From JBEIFW01 sp044370695 (GTDB lineage Bacteria > Actinomycetota > Acidimicrobiia > Acidimicrobiales > Ilumatobacteraceae): a stretch of 7,166 bases of DNA. The stretch is from positions 1-7,166 of the forward strand of contig JBILVB010000178.1 of NCBI GenBank assembly GCA_044370695.1, read 5' to 3'. The position numbers and the translations under genes are program-made. Position 1 is the first letter of the stretch, and every line of letters begins with the position of its first letter. Below are positions 1 to 5,589 of the stretch, piece by piece. The notes under the pieces were generated by a model. The model searched no databases. It was not told the DNA's origin and was given only the letters and a program-made list of their open reading frames with translations.

Positions 1-1592
1 GCGTGGGCGAGGACCCGTTGGCGCAGGGCGTCGCCGGCCTCGACCCCGGACCGGGGGACGACGACGGCATGGACCACGGCGCCCACCACCGGATCCGGTA
101 TCCCGTAGACGCCGGCCTCGGCCACGTCCGGGTGCTCGGTGAGGACCTGCTCCACTTCGAACGGCCCGATCAGGTGCCCGGCGCTCTTGATCACGTCGTC
201 GGCGCGAGCGACGAACCAGACGTAGCCGTCGCCGTCCCGGCGCACGACGTCCCCGCTGACGTACCAGCGGTCGTCCGGCGGTCCGACGAAGGCCTTTGCG
301 TACCGGGCGGGATCGTCGAGATACCCCCGGAACATCGACGGCCAACCGGGCCGCAGGGCCAGCACGCCTTGGGCGTCGGGAGCGGCGAGCGGTGTGGCTC
401 GGCCGTCGGCATCGAGCACGACCTCCCCGTCGTCGGTGCAACGCAGCACGGCCAGTTCGATTCCGGGCAGCGGCCGTCCCATCGAACCGGGGCGCACGAC
501 GAGGCCAGGATCGTTGGCGACCATGATCCCGCCGGTCTCCGTCTGCCACCACGTGTCGCGCAGCGGCAGTCCGAGCGCGTCGGCCCCCCAGCGCACCGCA
601 TCGGGGTGCAACGGCTCGCCGACGCTGAACGCCAGCCGGAGCTGCGGGCGGGGTCGGTGCAGTTCCGGGAGGTCGGTGCCGGCCTTCATCAGCATGCGGA
701 CGGCCGTCGGGGCCGTGTACCAGACCGAGACGGCTTCGTCGGCCAGGATCGAGTACCAGCGGCGAGCGTCGAACTCCGCCTCGTCGACCACCGAGGTCAC
801 GCCGCAGGTGAGCGGGGCCACGATCCCGTAGGACGTCCCCGTCACCCACCCCGGATCGGCCGTGCACCAGAACACGTCGTCGCCGTGCAGGTCGAGCACG
901 TCGGTCCCCGTGGCGTGGTGGGCGACGACGGCCTCGTGGACGTGGACGGCTCCTTTCGGGGCGCCGGTCGTGCCGCTCGTGAAGTGCAGCAACGCGGGTT
1001 GCCCGGGCTCGGTGGCGGGGATCTCGTAGTCGGCGGCCGCAGCGGCCAACAACGCCGGCATCGACTCGGTGCGCGCCACGGGCGCCTCGGCGTCGGCGAG
1101 GAGCACGTGGCGCAGGTCGGGCAGCGCCGCACGAGTCGTCGCCACCTTGCGGTCGTAGAGCGCCGCGGTGGTGACGAGGACACGCCCGTGGCCGAGGGCC
1201 AGGCGCTGGGCGATCGGTTCGGGGCCGAACGCCGAGAACAGTGGGCACACGACCGCGCCGTGCTTGAGTGCGCCGAGGACGGCGACGTACAGGTCGAGCC
1301 GTCGGGGAAGCAGGACGAACACCGCGTCGCCTGCCACCACCCCCAGCGCGGCGAGGGCTCCGGCGAAGCGGTTGCTGGCCTCCCGCAACTCGGCGTAGGA
1401 CACCTCCCGTCGCCGTCCGCCGCGGGCCAGCAAGCGAAGCGCGGTCCGGTCGCCTCGGCCGTGGAGCACGTGACGGTCCACTGCCTCGTGCGCGAGGTTC
1501 AGCCCTCGCCCACCGGGTAGGCCGTCGAGGCGGGCGCGGGCCGTGGCCCAGTAGGTGACCGGATCGGTCCGGTGGCCGACAGCCGGGTTCAC
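1..1592 (-). CDS. AMP-forming acetyl-CoA synthetase-like acyl-CoA ligase (3' end missing)
   Basis: Adenylate-forming enzyme that should join a short-chain acid (acetate or propionate) to CoA through an acyl-AMP. The 530 visible codons cover most of a protein of roughly 570 residues; the left edge removes the C-terminal end with the catalytic and regulatory lysine. Visible motifs are the ATP-binding loop FTSGTTGAPKG (about residues 204-214), YTAPTAVRMLMKAG (292-305), SVGEPL (323-328), DTWWQTETGG (346-355), YVSGD (444-448) and the hinge ARADDVIK (462-469). The WWQTE stretch is typical of acetate/propionate-specific Acs enzymes, and the overall pattern is closest to the Bacillus AcsA type. The GTG start at 1592 overlaps the TGA of the upstream GNAT gene (GTGA), so translation is probably coupled; no strong ribosome-binding site is seen. 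Odd: the hinge reads AGHLIGPFEVE, where the family normally has Arg in place of this Leu (about 474). Family is very likely; exact substrate is inferred. Confidence 0.9.
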   Translation of the reverse strand, partial: MNPAVGHRTDPVTYWATARARLDGLPGGRGLNLAHEAVDRHVLHGRGDRTALRLLARGGRRREVSYAELREASNRFAGALAALGVVAGDAVFVLLPRRLDLYVAVLGALKHGAVVCPLFSAFGPEPIAQRLALGHGRVLVTTAALYDRKVATTRAALPDLRHVLLADAEAPVARTESMPALLAAAAADYEIPATEPGQPALLHFTSGTTGAPKGAVHVHEAVVAHHATGTDVLDLHGDDVFWCTADPGWVTGTSYGIVAPLTCGVTSVVDEAEFDARRWYSILADEAVSVWYTAPTAVRMLMKAGTDLPELHRPRPQLRLAFSVGEPLHPDAVRWGADALGLPLRDTWWQTETGGIMVANDPGLVVRPGSMGRPLPGIELAVLRCTDDGEVVLDADGRATPLAAPDAQGVLALRPGWPSMFRGYLDDPARYAKAFVGPPDDRWYVSGDVVRRDGDGYVWFVARADDVIKSAGHLIGPFEVEQVLTEHPDVAEAGVYGIPDPVVGAVVHAVVVPRSGVEAGDALRQRVLAH

Positions 1593-2485
1593 GAGGGCCC
1601 CGCTTCGGCGAGTGTCTGCAACCACTGATCGAGGTCGGTGTCGACGCCGTCGACGAAGATCGGGAGATCGGGGTGGGCCGCCCGGTGCGCGTCGAGCAGC
1701 CGTGCCGTCGCCGGATCGTCGGGCAGCGCGACCACCACGGCGTCGGCGTCGTCGACGAGCGGGCACGGCGCGCCGCGCAGCACCGGGCAGCCCGGCCCGG
1801 GTCGCCCGCCTGGGCCGGCACAGGTCAGCACCTCGATCCCGTGGGCGGCGGCGCCGGCTTCCCCGAGCCAGTCGGCGCCGCGGGCCTCGACCAGGAGGCG
1901 GGGCCGCTCGTGCCGCGGTGGCCAGGCCGGCACCCGGCCGACCGTGGCGATGACGAGGCGAGTGGTCGTGCGATCCGGGCGCGCCACCACGACGGGCCCC
2001 CGGCTGCGCAGCAGGGCGTGCATCGGACGGTTGGCCAGGAGTACTTCGGCTTCGATCGCACCGATGCCGCGAGCGGCCGCCTCGCTCAGCAGGACGTCGA
2101 GGAGGTACGGGGCCAGCCAGCCGCGCCAGCCGGTCGCCACCGTGATCCCCAACTCCCCGTTGCCGTTCGGGAGGAGGGTGAAGCCGGCCTCGGCGACGAG
2201 TGCGGGCGTGGCGTCGGCGGTCGCCGCGGACACTTCGGCCACGAGCAGCAGGCCGCCGCGGTCGGCGACGTGGGTCCACCGCTCGAGGAACGGTCGGGGC
2301 GGCCGGCCCGCCGTGAAGAACCGGCGGTAGCGGTCCTCGTCCGGCAGGGCGGCGTACAGGGCGTCGAGCGCATCCGCGTCCGTGGGCCCACCCCGGCGGA
2401 CGGTGAGCACCCGGCCGTGGGGCAGACGGACGATACGCAGCACCGCGTCCGGAGGCCCCGCATCGCCCCGAGTCGGCTCTGGCAC
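1589..2485 (-). CDS. GNAT-family N-acetyltransferase with extra C-terminal alpha/beta domain
   Basis: Predicted 298-residue acyltransferase. The N-terminal GNAT part (about residues 14-182) carries the stretch PTDADALDALY...DEDRYRRFF (34-57), which resembles Pat-type protein lysine acetyltransferases. The acetyl-CoA region follows as GELGITVATGWRGWLAPYLL (110-129) plus a helix. The usual Q/R-x-x-G-x-G/A loop is poorly kept. After a Pro-rich linker (about 184-194), residues 195-298 look like an alternating strand/helix domain (LLVEA, IEVLTC, ADAVVVALP, PIFVDG) with three cysteines (222, 233, 241) in C-x10-C-x7-C spacing; I do not recognise it. I chose the GTG at 2485 because AAAGGGG lies 6 bases upstream; an alternative GTG at 2545 would add 20 residues. 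It overlaps the acyl-CoA ligase gene by 4 bases. Known Pat/AcuA enzymes acetylate and inactivate Acs, so this enzyme probably modifies its neighbour; that is inference. Confidence 0.82.
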   Translation of the reverse strand: MPEPTRGDAGPPDAVLRIVRLPHGRVLTVRRGGPTDADALDALYAALPDEDRYRRFFTAGRPPRPFLERWTHVADRGGLLLVAEVSAATADATPALVAEAGFTLLPNGNGELGITVATGWRGWLAPYLLDVLLSEAAARGIGAIEAEVLLANRPMHALLRSRGPVVVARPDRTTTRLVIATVGRVPAWPPRHERPRLLVEARGADWLGEAGAAAHGIEVLTCAGPGGRPGPGCPVLRGAPCPLVDDADAVVVALPDDPATARLLDAHRAAHPDLPIFVDGVDTDLDQWLQTLAEAGPS

Positions 2486-2491
2486 GGCGTA

Positions 2492-2498
2492 CCCCTTT
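2492..2498 (-). promoter_or_regulatory. Ribosome-binding site deciding the GNAT start
   Basis: On the minus strand AAAGGGG sits 6 bases before the GTG at 2485. It is the clearest Shine-Dalgarno-like sequence in this leader and favours the GTG at 2485 over the in-frame GTG at 2545. Confidence 0.55.
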
Positions 2499-2519
2499 CG
2501 ACCCCCACAGTGTCGATCG

Positions 2520-2581
2520 CCGGCGCTGCGCCGGGCAGGGACCACCGTCCCGACATGGTCCTGCTCGGTCCTCGGCGAGGA
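2520..2581 (-). promoter_or_regulatory. Run of three short hairpins in the leader of the GNAT gene
   Basis: Three inverted repeats lie one after another: TCCTC/GAGGA (2569-2573 and 2577-2581, 3-base loop), GGGAC/GTCCC (2538-2542 and 2547-2551, 4-base loop), and CCGGCGC-T-GCGCCGG (2520-2534, 7-base arms around one base). If a minus-strand transcript begins near 2660, all three fall in the 5' leader of the GNAT-ligase operon, just before its ribosome-binding site. They match no riboswitch that I know. High GC makes short inverted repeats common, so function is uncertain. Confidence 0.35.
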
Positions 2582-2654
2582 TCACGTAGAGCTGTTCGCG
2601 GGCGTCCCGCAGGATGACCGTGGCCCGTTCGACCTTCTCGGGCGAGCGGCTCAT
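2568..2654 (-). other. Coding-like stretch starting with ATG; possible frameshifted N-terminus of the GNAT gene
   Basis: From the ATG at 2654 the minus strand reads MSRSPEKVERATVILR and continues as DAREQLYVILAED. The third codon positions are almost all G or C, as in the real genes here. After about 29 codons the codon quality in this frame collapses. Skipping one base near 2567 moves into the GNAT reading frame, which then reads EQDHVGTVVPARRSAG and runs into the GNAT protein without a stop. This could be a true N-terminal extension disrupted by a frameshift or base error, a decayed small gene, or chance in GC-rich DNA. No good ribosome-binding site precedes the ATG. Product unknown. Confidence 0.25.
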
Positions 2655-2667
2655 CGGATGCGCGACC

Positions 2668-2678
2668 GTCTTCAAGAC
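2668..2678. promoter_or_regulatory. Small palindrome, candidate operator between divergent operons
   Basis: GTCTT-C-AAGAC is a perfect 5-base inverted repeat around one base. It lies in the most AT-rich part of the divergent spacer, 43 bases before cysH. The position suits a repressor or activator site for the sulfate genes, the GNAT operon, or both. Its short length leaves a real chance of coincidence. Confidence 0.3.
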
Positions 2679-2682
2679 AAAG

Positions 2683-2713
2683 TTGATCGGAATAGTCGTG
2701 ATTTGGGTAGGGT
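2683..2713 (+). promoter_or_regulatory. Probable cysH promoter, possibly leaderless
   Basis: A TAGGGT sequence (2708-2713) fits the TAnnnT form of an actinobacterial -10 box and lies 7 bases before the cysH ATG at 2721, the spacing expected when transcription begins at the start codon. TTGATC (2683-2688) could be a -35 box, with a rather long 19-base spacer. The same bases (GGGTAGGG, 2705-2712) could instead act as a ribosome-binding site, in which case the promoter lies further upstream. Confidence 0.4.
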
Positions 2714-2720
2714 GCCGCGC

Positions 2721-3374
2721 ATGTTGGACGAGTTGCACGACGTGAACCGCCGCCTCGAGGGTGCCCACCCTGCCGAGGTCATGCGGTGGGCCCACGAGCG
2801 GTTCGGCGCCGGTCTGGTCGTGACGACGAGCTGTGAGGACGCCGTGCTCGTCCATCTCGCTGCATCGGTGTCGTCGGACGTCGACGTCGTGCTGATCGAC
2901 ACGCAGTACCTGTTCGCCGAGACGGCGTGGTTCGCGGGCCAGCTCGGTCGGCTCGGCGCGACCCTGCGGGTCGTCACCCCGGCGGCCGAGGTCGTGCCCG
3001 ACGACCGTTGGCAGACCGACGTCGACGGCTGCTGCCACGTCCGCAAGGTGGAACCGTTGAACCGGGCGCTCGCCGGGAAGTCCGCCTGGGTGACCGGGAT
3101 CCGCCGGGCCGACGGCCCGAGCCGGGCGAACGCGCCGATCGTGTCCTGGGACCCGGGGCGGAACCTCGTGAAGGTGAACCCGCTGGCGGCGCTCTCCGAC
3201 GAGGACCTCGCGCTCTACGAGCGCCTGTACGACCTGCCCCGGCACCCGCTGATGGATCGGGGGTACGCCTCGATCGGCTGCTGGCCCTGCACCCGCCCGG
3301 TGGCGCCGGGCGAGGACCGGCGAGCCGGCCGCTGGTCGGGCACGGGCAAGGTCGAGTGCGGGCTGCACGCATGA
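2721..3374 (+). CDS. cysH: Iron-sulfur APS reductase (assimilatory adenylyl-sulfate reductase)
   Basis: Reduces adenosine phosphosulfate to sulfite with thioredoxin as electron donor, in the cytoplasm, as part of sulfate assimilation to cysteine. The 217-residue protein shows SCEDAVLVHLA (37-47), IDTQYLF (59-65), the cluster cysteines CC (104-105) and CWPC (187-190), RKVEPLNRAL (108-117), GIRRADGPSRANAP (126-139), KVNPL (151-155), and the C-terminal ECGLH (212-216) whose Cys213 carries the thiosulfonate intermediate. The CC/CxxC set marks the [4Fe-4S] class that uses APS rather than PAPS. It resembles mycobacterial CysH but is shorter, mainly between the DTQ segment and the CC pair, and it has Gln where DTG is usual. 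ATG at 2721 is chosen; an in-frame GTG lies three codons upstream (2712). First gene of cysHDN; its TGA overlaps the cysD ATG. Confidence 0.94.
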   Translation: MLDELHDVNRRLEGAHPAEVMRWAHERFGAGLVVTTSCEDAVLVHLAASVSSDVDVVLIDTQYLFAETAWFAGQLGRLGATLRVVTPAAEVVPDDRWQTDVDGCCHVRKVEPLNRALAGKSAWVTGIRRADGPSRANAPIVSWDPGRNLVKVNPLAALSDEDLALYERLYDLPRHPLMDRGYASIGCWPCTRPVAPGEDRRAGRWSGTGKVECGLHA

Positions 3375-4312
3375 GCTCCCCAGGGAACGAGATGACGATG
3401 ACCGACACCGCTCGGGCGACGGACCAGGCGCTCGACCAGCTCGAGGCCGAGGCCATCGGCGTGATCCGCGAGGTGACCGCCGAGTGCCGGGCTCCCGTCC
3501 TGCTGTTCTCCGGCGGCAAGGACTCCGCGGTGCTGCTGCACCTGGCAGCCAAGGCGTTCCGGCCCGGCCGCGTGCCGTTCCCGGTGCTCCACGTCGACAC
3601 CGGCCACAACTTCCCCGAGGTGATCGCCTACCGGGACGAGTTCGTGTCGTCGCTGCGCGTGGAACTGCTCGTGGCCTCGGTGCAGGACTCGATCGACCGG
3701 GGCCGGGTCCCCGATCCGGGCCCCACCGGAAGCCGCAACCGTCTTCAGTCGGTCACCCTGCTCGACGCCTTGGCCGAGCACGGCTTCGACGCAGCCTTCG
3801 GCGGCGGCCGTCGGGACGAGGACAAGGCTCGGGCGAAGGAACGGCTGCTGTCGTTCCGCGACCGGCGCGGCCAGTGGGAGCCCCGTCTGCAGCGCCCCGA
3901 ACCCTGGAACGTGCTGAACGCCCGGATCGCGTCCGGCGAGCACCTGCGAGCCTTCCCGCTGTCGAACTGGACCGAGCGGGACATCTGGTCGGCGATCGCC
4001 CGGGACGGGATCCCGCTGCCCTCGATCTACTTCGCCCACGAGCGCGAGGTCGTGGAGCGCCAGCGCATGCTCCTCGCCGTCGGTGGGCCGGTGGTCCTCG
4101 AACCCGGCGAGCGCTCCGCATCCGAGATCGTGCGCTACCGCACTGTCGGCGACGCGTCCTGCACCGGGGCCATCCGCTCGACGGCCACGACGATCGACGA
4201 GGTGCTGGCCGAGGTCGCCACCGCCCGCATCACCGAGCGCGGCGCCACGCGCGCCGACGACACCTTCAGCGACACCGCCATGGAGGACCGCAAGCGCGAG
4301 GGGTACTTCTGA
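3371..4312 (+). CDS. cysD: Sulfate adenylyltransferase subunit 2 (ATP sulfurylase small subunit)
   Basis: Catalytic subunit of ATP sulfurylase, making APS from sulfate and ATP together with the GTPase CysN. At 313 residues it has family length. Visible features are the PP-loop SGGKDS (47-52), HVDTGHNFPEV (74-84), VASVQDSIDRGRV (101-113), FGGGRRDEDKARAKER (143-158), SFRDRRGQW (161-169), FPLSNWTERDIW (195-206) and the usual C-terminus KREGYF. The ATG at 3371 overlaps the cysH stop (ATGA), suggesting translational coupling. In-frame ATGs at 3392 and 3398 are alternatives; AGGGA (3382-3386) sits 5 bases before 3392, so the true start may be 7 or 9 codons later. The conserved domain begins well after both. 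The stop shares one base with the cysN start. Confidence 0.95.
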   Translation: MSSPGNEMTMTDTARATDQALDQLEAEAIGVIREVTAECRAPVLLFSGGKDSAVLLHLAAKAFRPGRVPFPVLHVDTGHNFPEVIAYRDEFVSSLRVELLVASVQDSIDRGRVPDPGPTGSRNRLQSVTLLDALAEHGFDAAFGGGRRDEDKARAKERLLSFRDRRGQWEPRLQRPEPWNVLNARIASGEHLRAFPLSNWTERDIWSAIARDGIPLPSIYFAHEREVVERQRMLLAVGGPVVLEPGERSASEIVRYRTVGDASCTGAIRSTATTIDEVLAEVATARITERGATRADDTFSDTAMEDRKREGYF

Positions 4313-5562
4313 TGCCCGCCACGCAGCTGCGCGTCGCCACGGTCGGCTCGGTCGACGACGGTAAGTCGACCCTGCTCGGTCGCCTGCTCCACGACACCAC
4401 GTCGATCTTCGAGGACCAGCTCGCCGCCCTCTCACGTGCCTCGCGTCGCTACGGCGACGGTGACGGTCTCCATCTGGCCCTGCTCACCGACGGCCTGCGG
4501 GCCGAGCGGGAGCAGGGGATCACGATCGACGTCGCCTACCGCTACTTCGCGACACCTCGGCGCAGCTTCGTGCTCGCCGACACGCCCGGGCACGCGCAGT
4601 ACACCCGCAACATGGTCACCGGGGCGTCGGTGAGCGACGTGGCGATCGTGCTCATCGACGCCCGCCACGGTGTCGTCGAACAGACCCGCCGCCACCTGGC
4701 CATCGCGTCGTTGCTGCGCGTCGGTCACGTCGTGGTCGCCGTGAACAAGATGGATCTCGTCGGCTGGTCCCAGGAGCGCTTCGACGAGATCCTGCTCGAC
4801 GTCGCGGAGGCCCTCGAGCGGTTCGGGGAGCGACCCGCCGTGCAGGCGGTCCCGGTCTCGGCCCTGCTGGGCGACAACGTGGTCGCCCGCTCGGACGCCG
4901 CGCCCTGGTACGACGGACCGCCGCTGCTCACCATCCTCGAGGACATCGACCCGGTGCCGCCGGTACCCGTCGGGGCGCGGATCGCCGTCCAGTGGACGAT
5001 CCGCGCCGGCGACTACCGGGGGTATGCCGGCACACTGGTCGGCGGGCCGTTGCGCGTCGGGGATCCGGTGGTCTCGGCGCTCACCGGGCTGCGTTCGACC
5101 GTCGTGCGGATCGAGCGCAACGGTGAGCGGGCCGAGTTCGCCGGGTCCGGCGATGCCGTGGCCGTCGAGCTCGCCGACGATCTCGACGTCGGCCGGGGCG
5201 ACACGCTGGTCGTGCTCGACGCTCCGGTCGCCCCGGTCGTGACCAGATCGGTCGTGGCCGACGTCTGCTGGATGGTGGACCGGCCGCTCGAGCCCGGGTC
5301 GACTTACCTCGCCAAGCACGGCACCCGGACGGTGCGGGCGACCGTCGAGGCCGTCGTCGACCGGATCGACCTCGACGTCCTCGAGCGCCGACCGGTGGAA
5401 CGGCTCGGGCTCAACGACATCGGTGGGATCGTGCTCACGCTCGGGTCGGCGATCGTCGCCGACCCGTATCACGTGCACCGTGAGACCGGGCACCTCGTGC
5501 TCGTCGACGAGCACACCAACGCCACGGCCGGAGCCGCCGTGCTGCGGTCCCTGGGTGACTGA
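4312..5562 (+). CDS. cysN: Sulfate adenylyltransferase subunit 1 (ATP sulfurylase GTPase)
   Basis: Regulatory GTPase of ATP sulfurylase; GTP hydrolysis drives the otherwise unfavourable formation of APS by CysD. The 416-residue protein has all translation-factor GTPase motifs: GSVDDGKST (12-20), GITID (69-73), DTPGH (90-94), NKMD (145-148) and VSAL (182-185). Two beta-barrel domains follow, the second with the segments DVCWMVDRPLEPG and YLAKHGTRTVRA. It stops where a stand-alone CysN should, without the APS kinase (CysC) domain found in CysNC fusions. This fits a pathway that reduces APS directly through the neighbouring CysH. The ATG at 4312 overlaps the cysD stop by one base (TGATG), with GAGGGG 8 bases upstream. 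The reading frame stays open far upstream into cysD, but that part is only a shadow of cysD. Confidence 0.96.
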   Translation: MPATQLRVATVGSVDDGKSTLLGRLLHDTTSIFEDQLAALSRASRRYGDGDGLHLALLTDGLRAEREQGITIDVAYRYFATPRRSFVLADTPGHAQYTRNMVTGASVSDVAIVLIDARHGVVEQTRRHLAIASLLRVGHVVVAVNKMDLVGWSQERFDEILLDVAEALERFGERPAVQAVPVSALLGDNVVARSDAAPWYDGPPLLTILEDIDPVPPVPVGARIAVQWTIRAGDYRGYAGTLVGGPLRVGDPVVSALTGLRSTVVRIERNGERAEFAGSGDAVAVELADDLDVGRGDTLVVLDAPVAPVVTRSVVADVCWMVDRPLEPGSTYLAKHGTRTVRATVEAVVDRIDLDVLERRPVERLGLNDIGGIVLTLGSAIVADPYHVHRETGHLVLVDEHTNATAGAAVLRSLGD

Positions 5563-5587
5563 TCGCCCGGGACCGCAGCGGCGGTCC
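5541..5587. terminator. Overlapping inverted repeats between convergent genes, probable two-way terminator
   Basis: GCTGCGGTCCC (5541-5551) and GGGACCGCAGC (5569-5579) form a perfect 11-base stem that starts inside the last codons of cysN. GGACCGC (5570-5576) can instead pair with GCGGTCC (5581-5587) around an AGCG loop, so the two stems exclude each other. The second stem ends 2 bases short of the acyl-CoA dehydrogenase stop codon on the opposite strand. No T-run follows on either side, as is common for actinobacterial hairpin terminators. Confidence 0.6.
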
Positions 5588-5589
5588 GC

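Noticed and set aside
191..1183. Minus-strand frames at 191-601 and 842-1183
   Set aside because: They lie in another frame inside the ligase gene and give Arg/Pro/Ser-rich low-complexity products.
3..1520. 505-codon plus-strand open frame opposite the ligase gene
   Set aside because: The minus strand encodes a clear adenylate-forming enzyme with all core motifs; the plus-strand product is rich in R, G, H and D without any recognisable domain, as expected for an antisense shadow in GC-rich DNA.
1638..2617. Plus-strand frames opposite the GNAT gene (1638-2330 and 1673-2617)
   Set aside because: Low-complexity shadows; the GNAT reading has recognisable domain segments and a proper start signal.
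2486..2720. Known riboswitch (for example SAM type) upstream of the sulfate genes
   Set aside because: The spacer before cysH is short and I could not find the conserved cores of known sulfur-related riboswitches; only short hairpins and one small palindrome are visible.
3484..4311. Upstream open extension of the cysN frame (692 codons in total)
   Set aside because: The part before 4312 overlaps cysD, is Arg/Pro-rich and matches nothing in CysN; the ATG at 4312 has a ribosome-binding site and the GTPase domain begins right after it.
3215..5514. Long minus-strand frames opposite cysH, cysD and cysN (3215-4435 and 4432-5514)
   Set aside because: Antisense shadows with D/H/R/V-rich composition and no domain; the plus-strand genes are certain.
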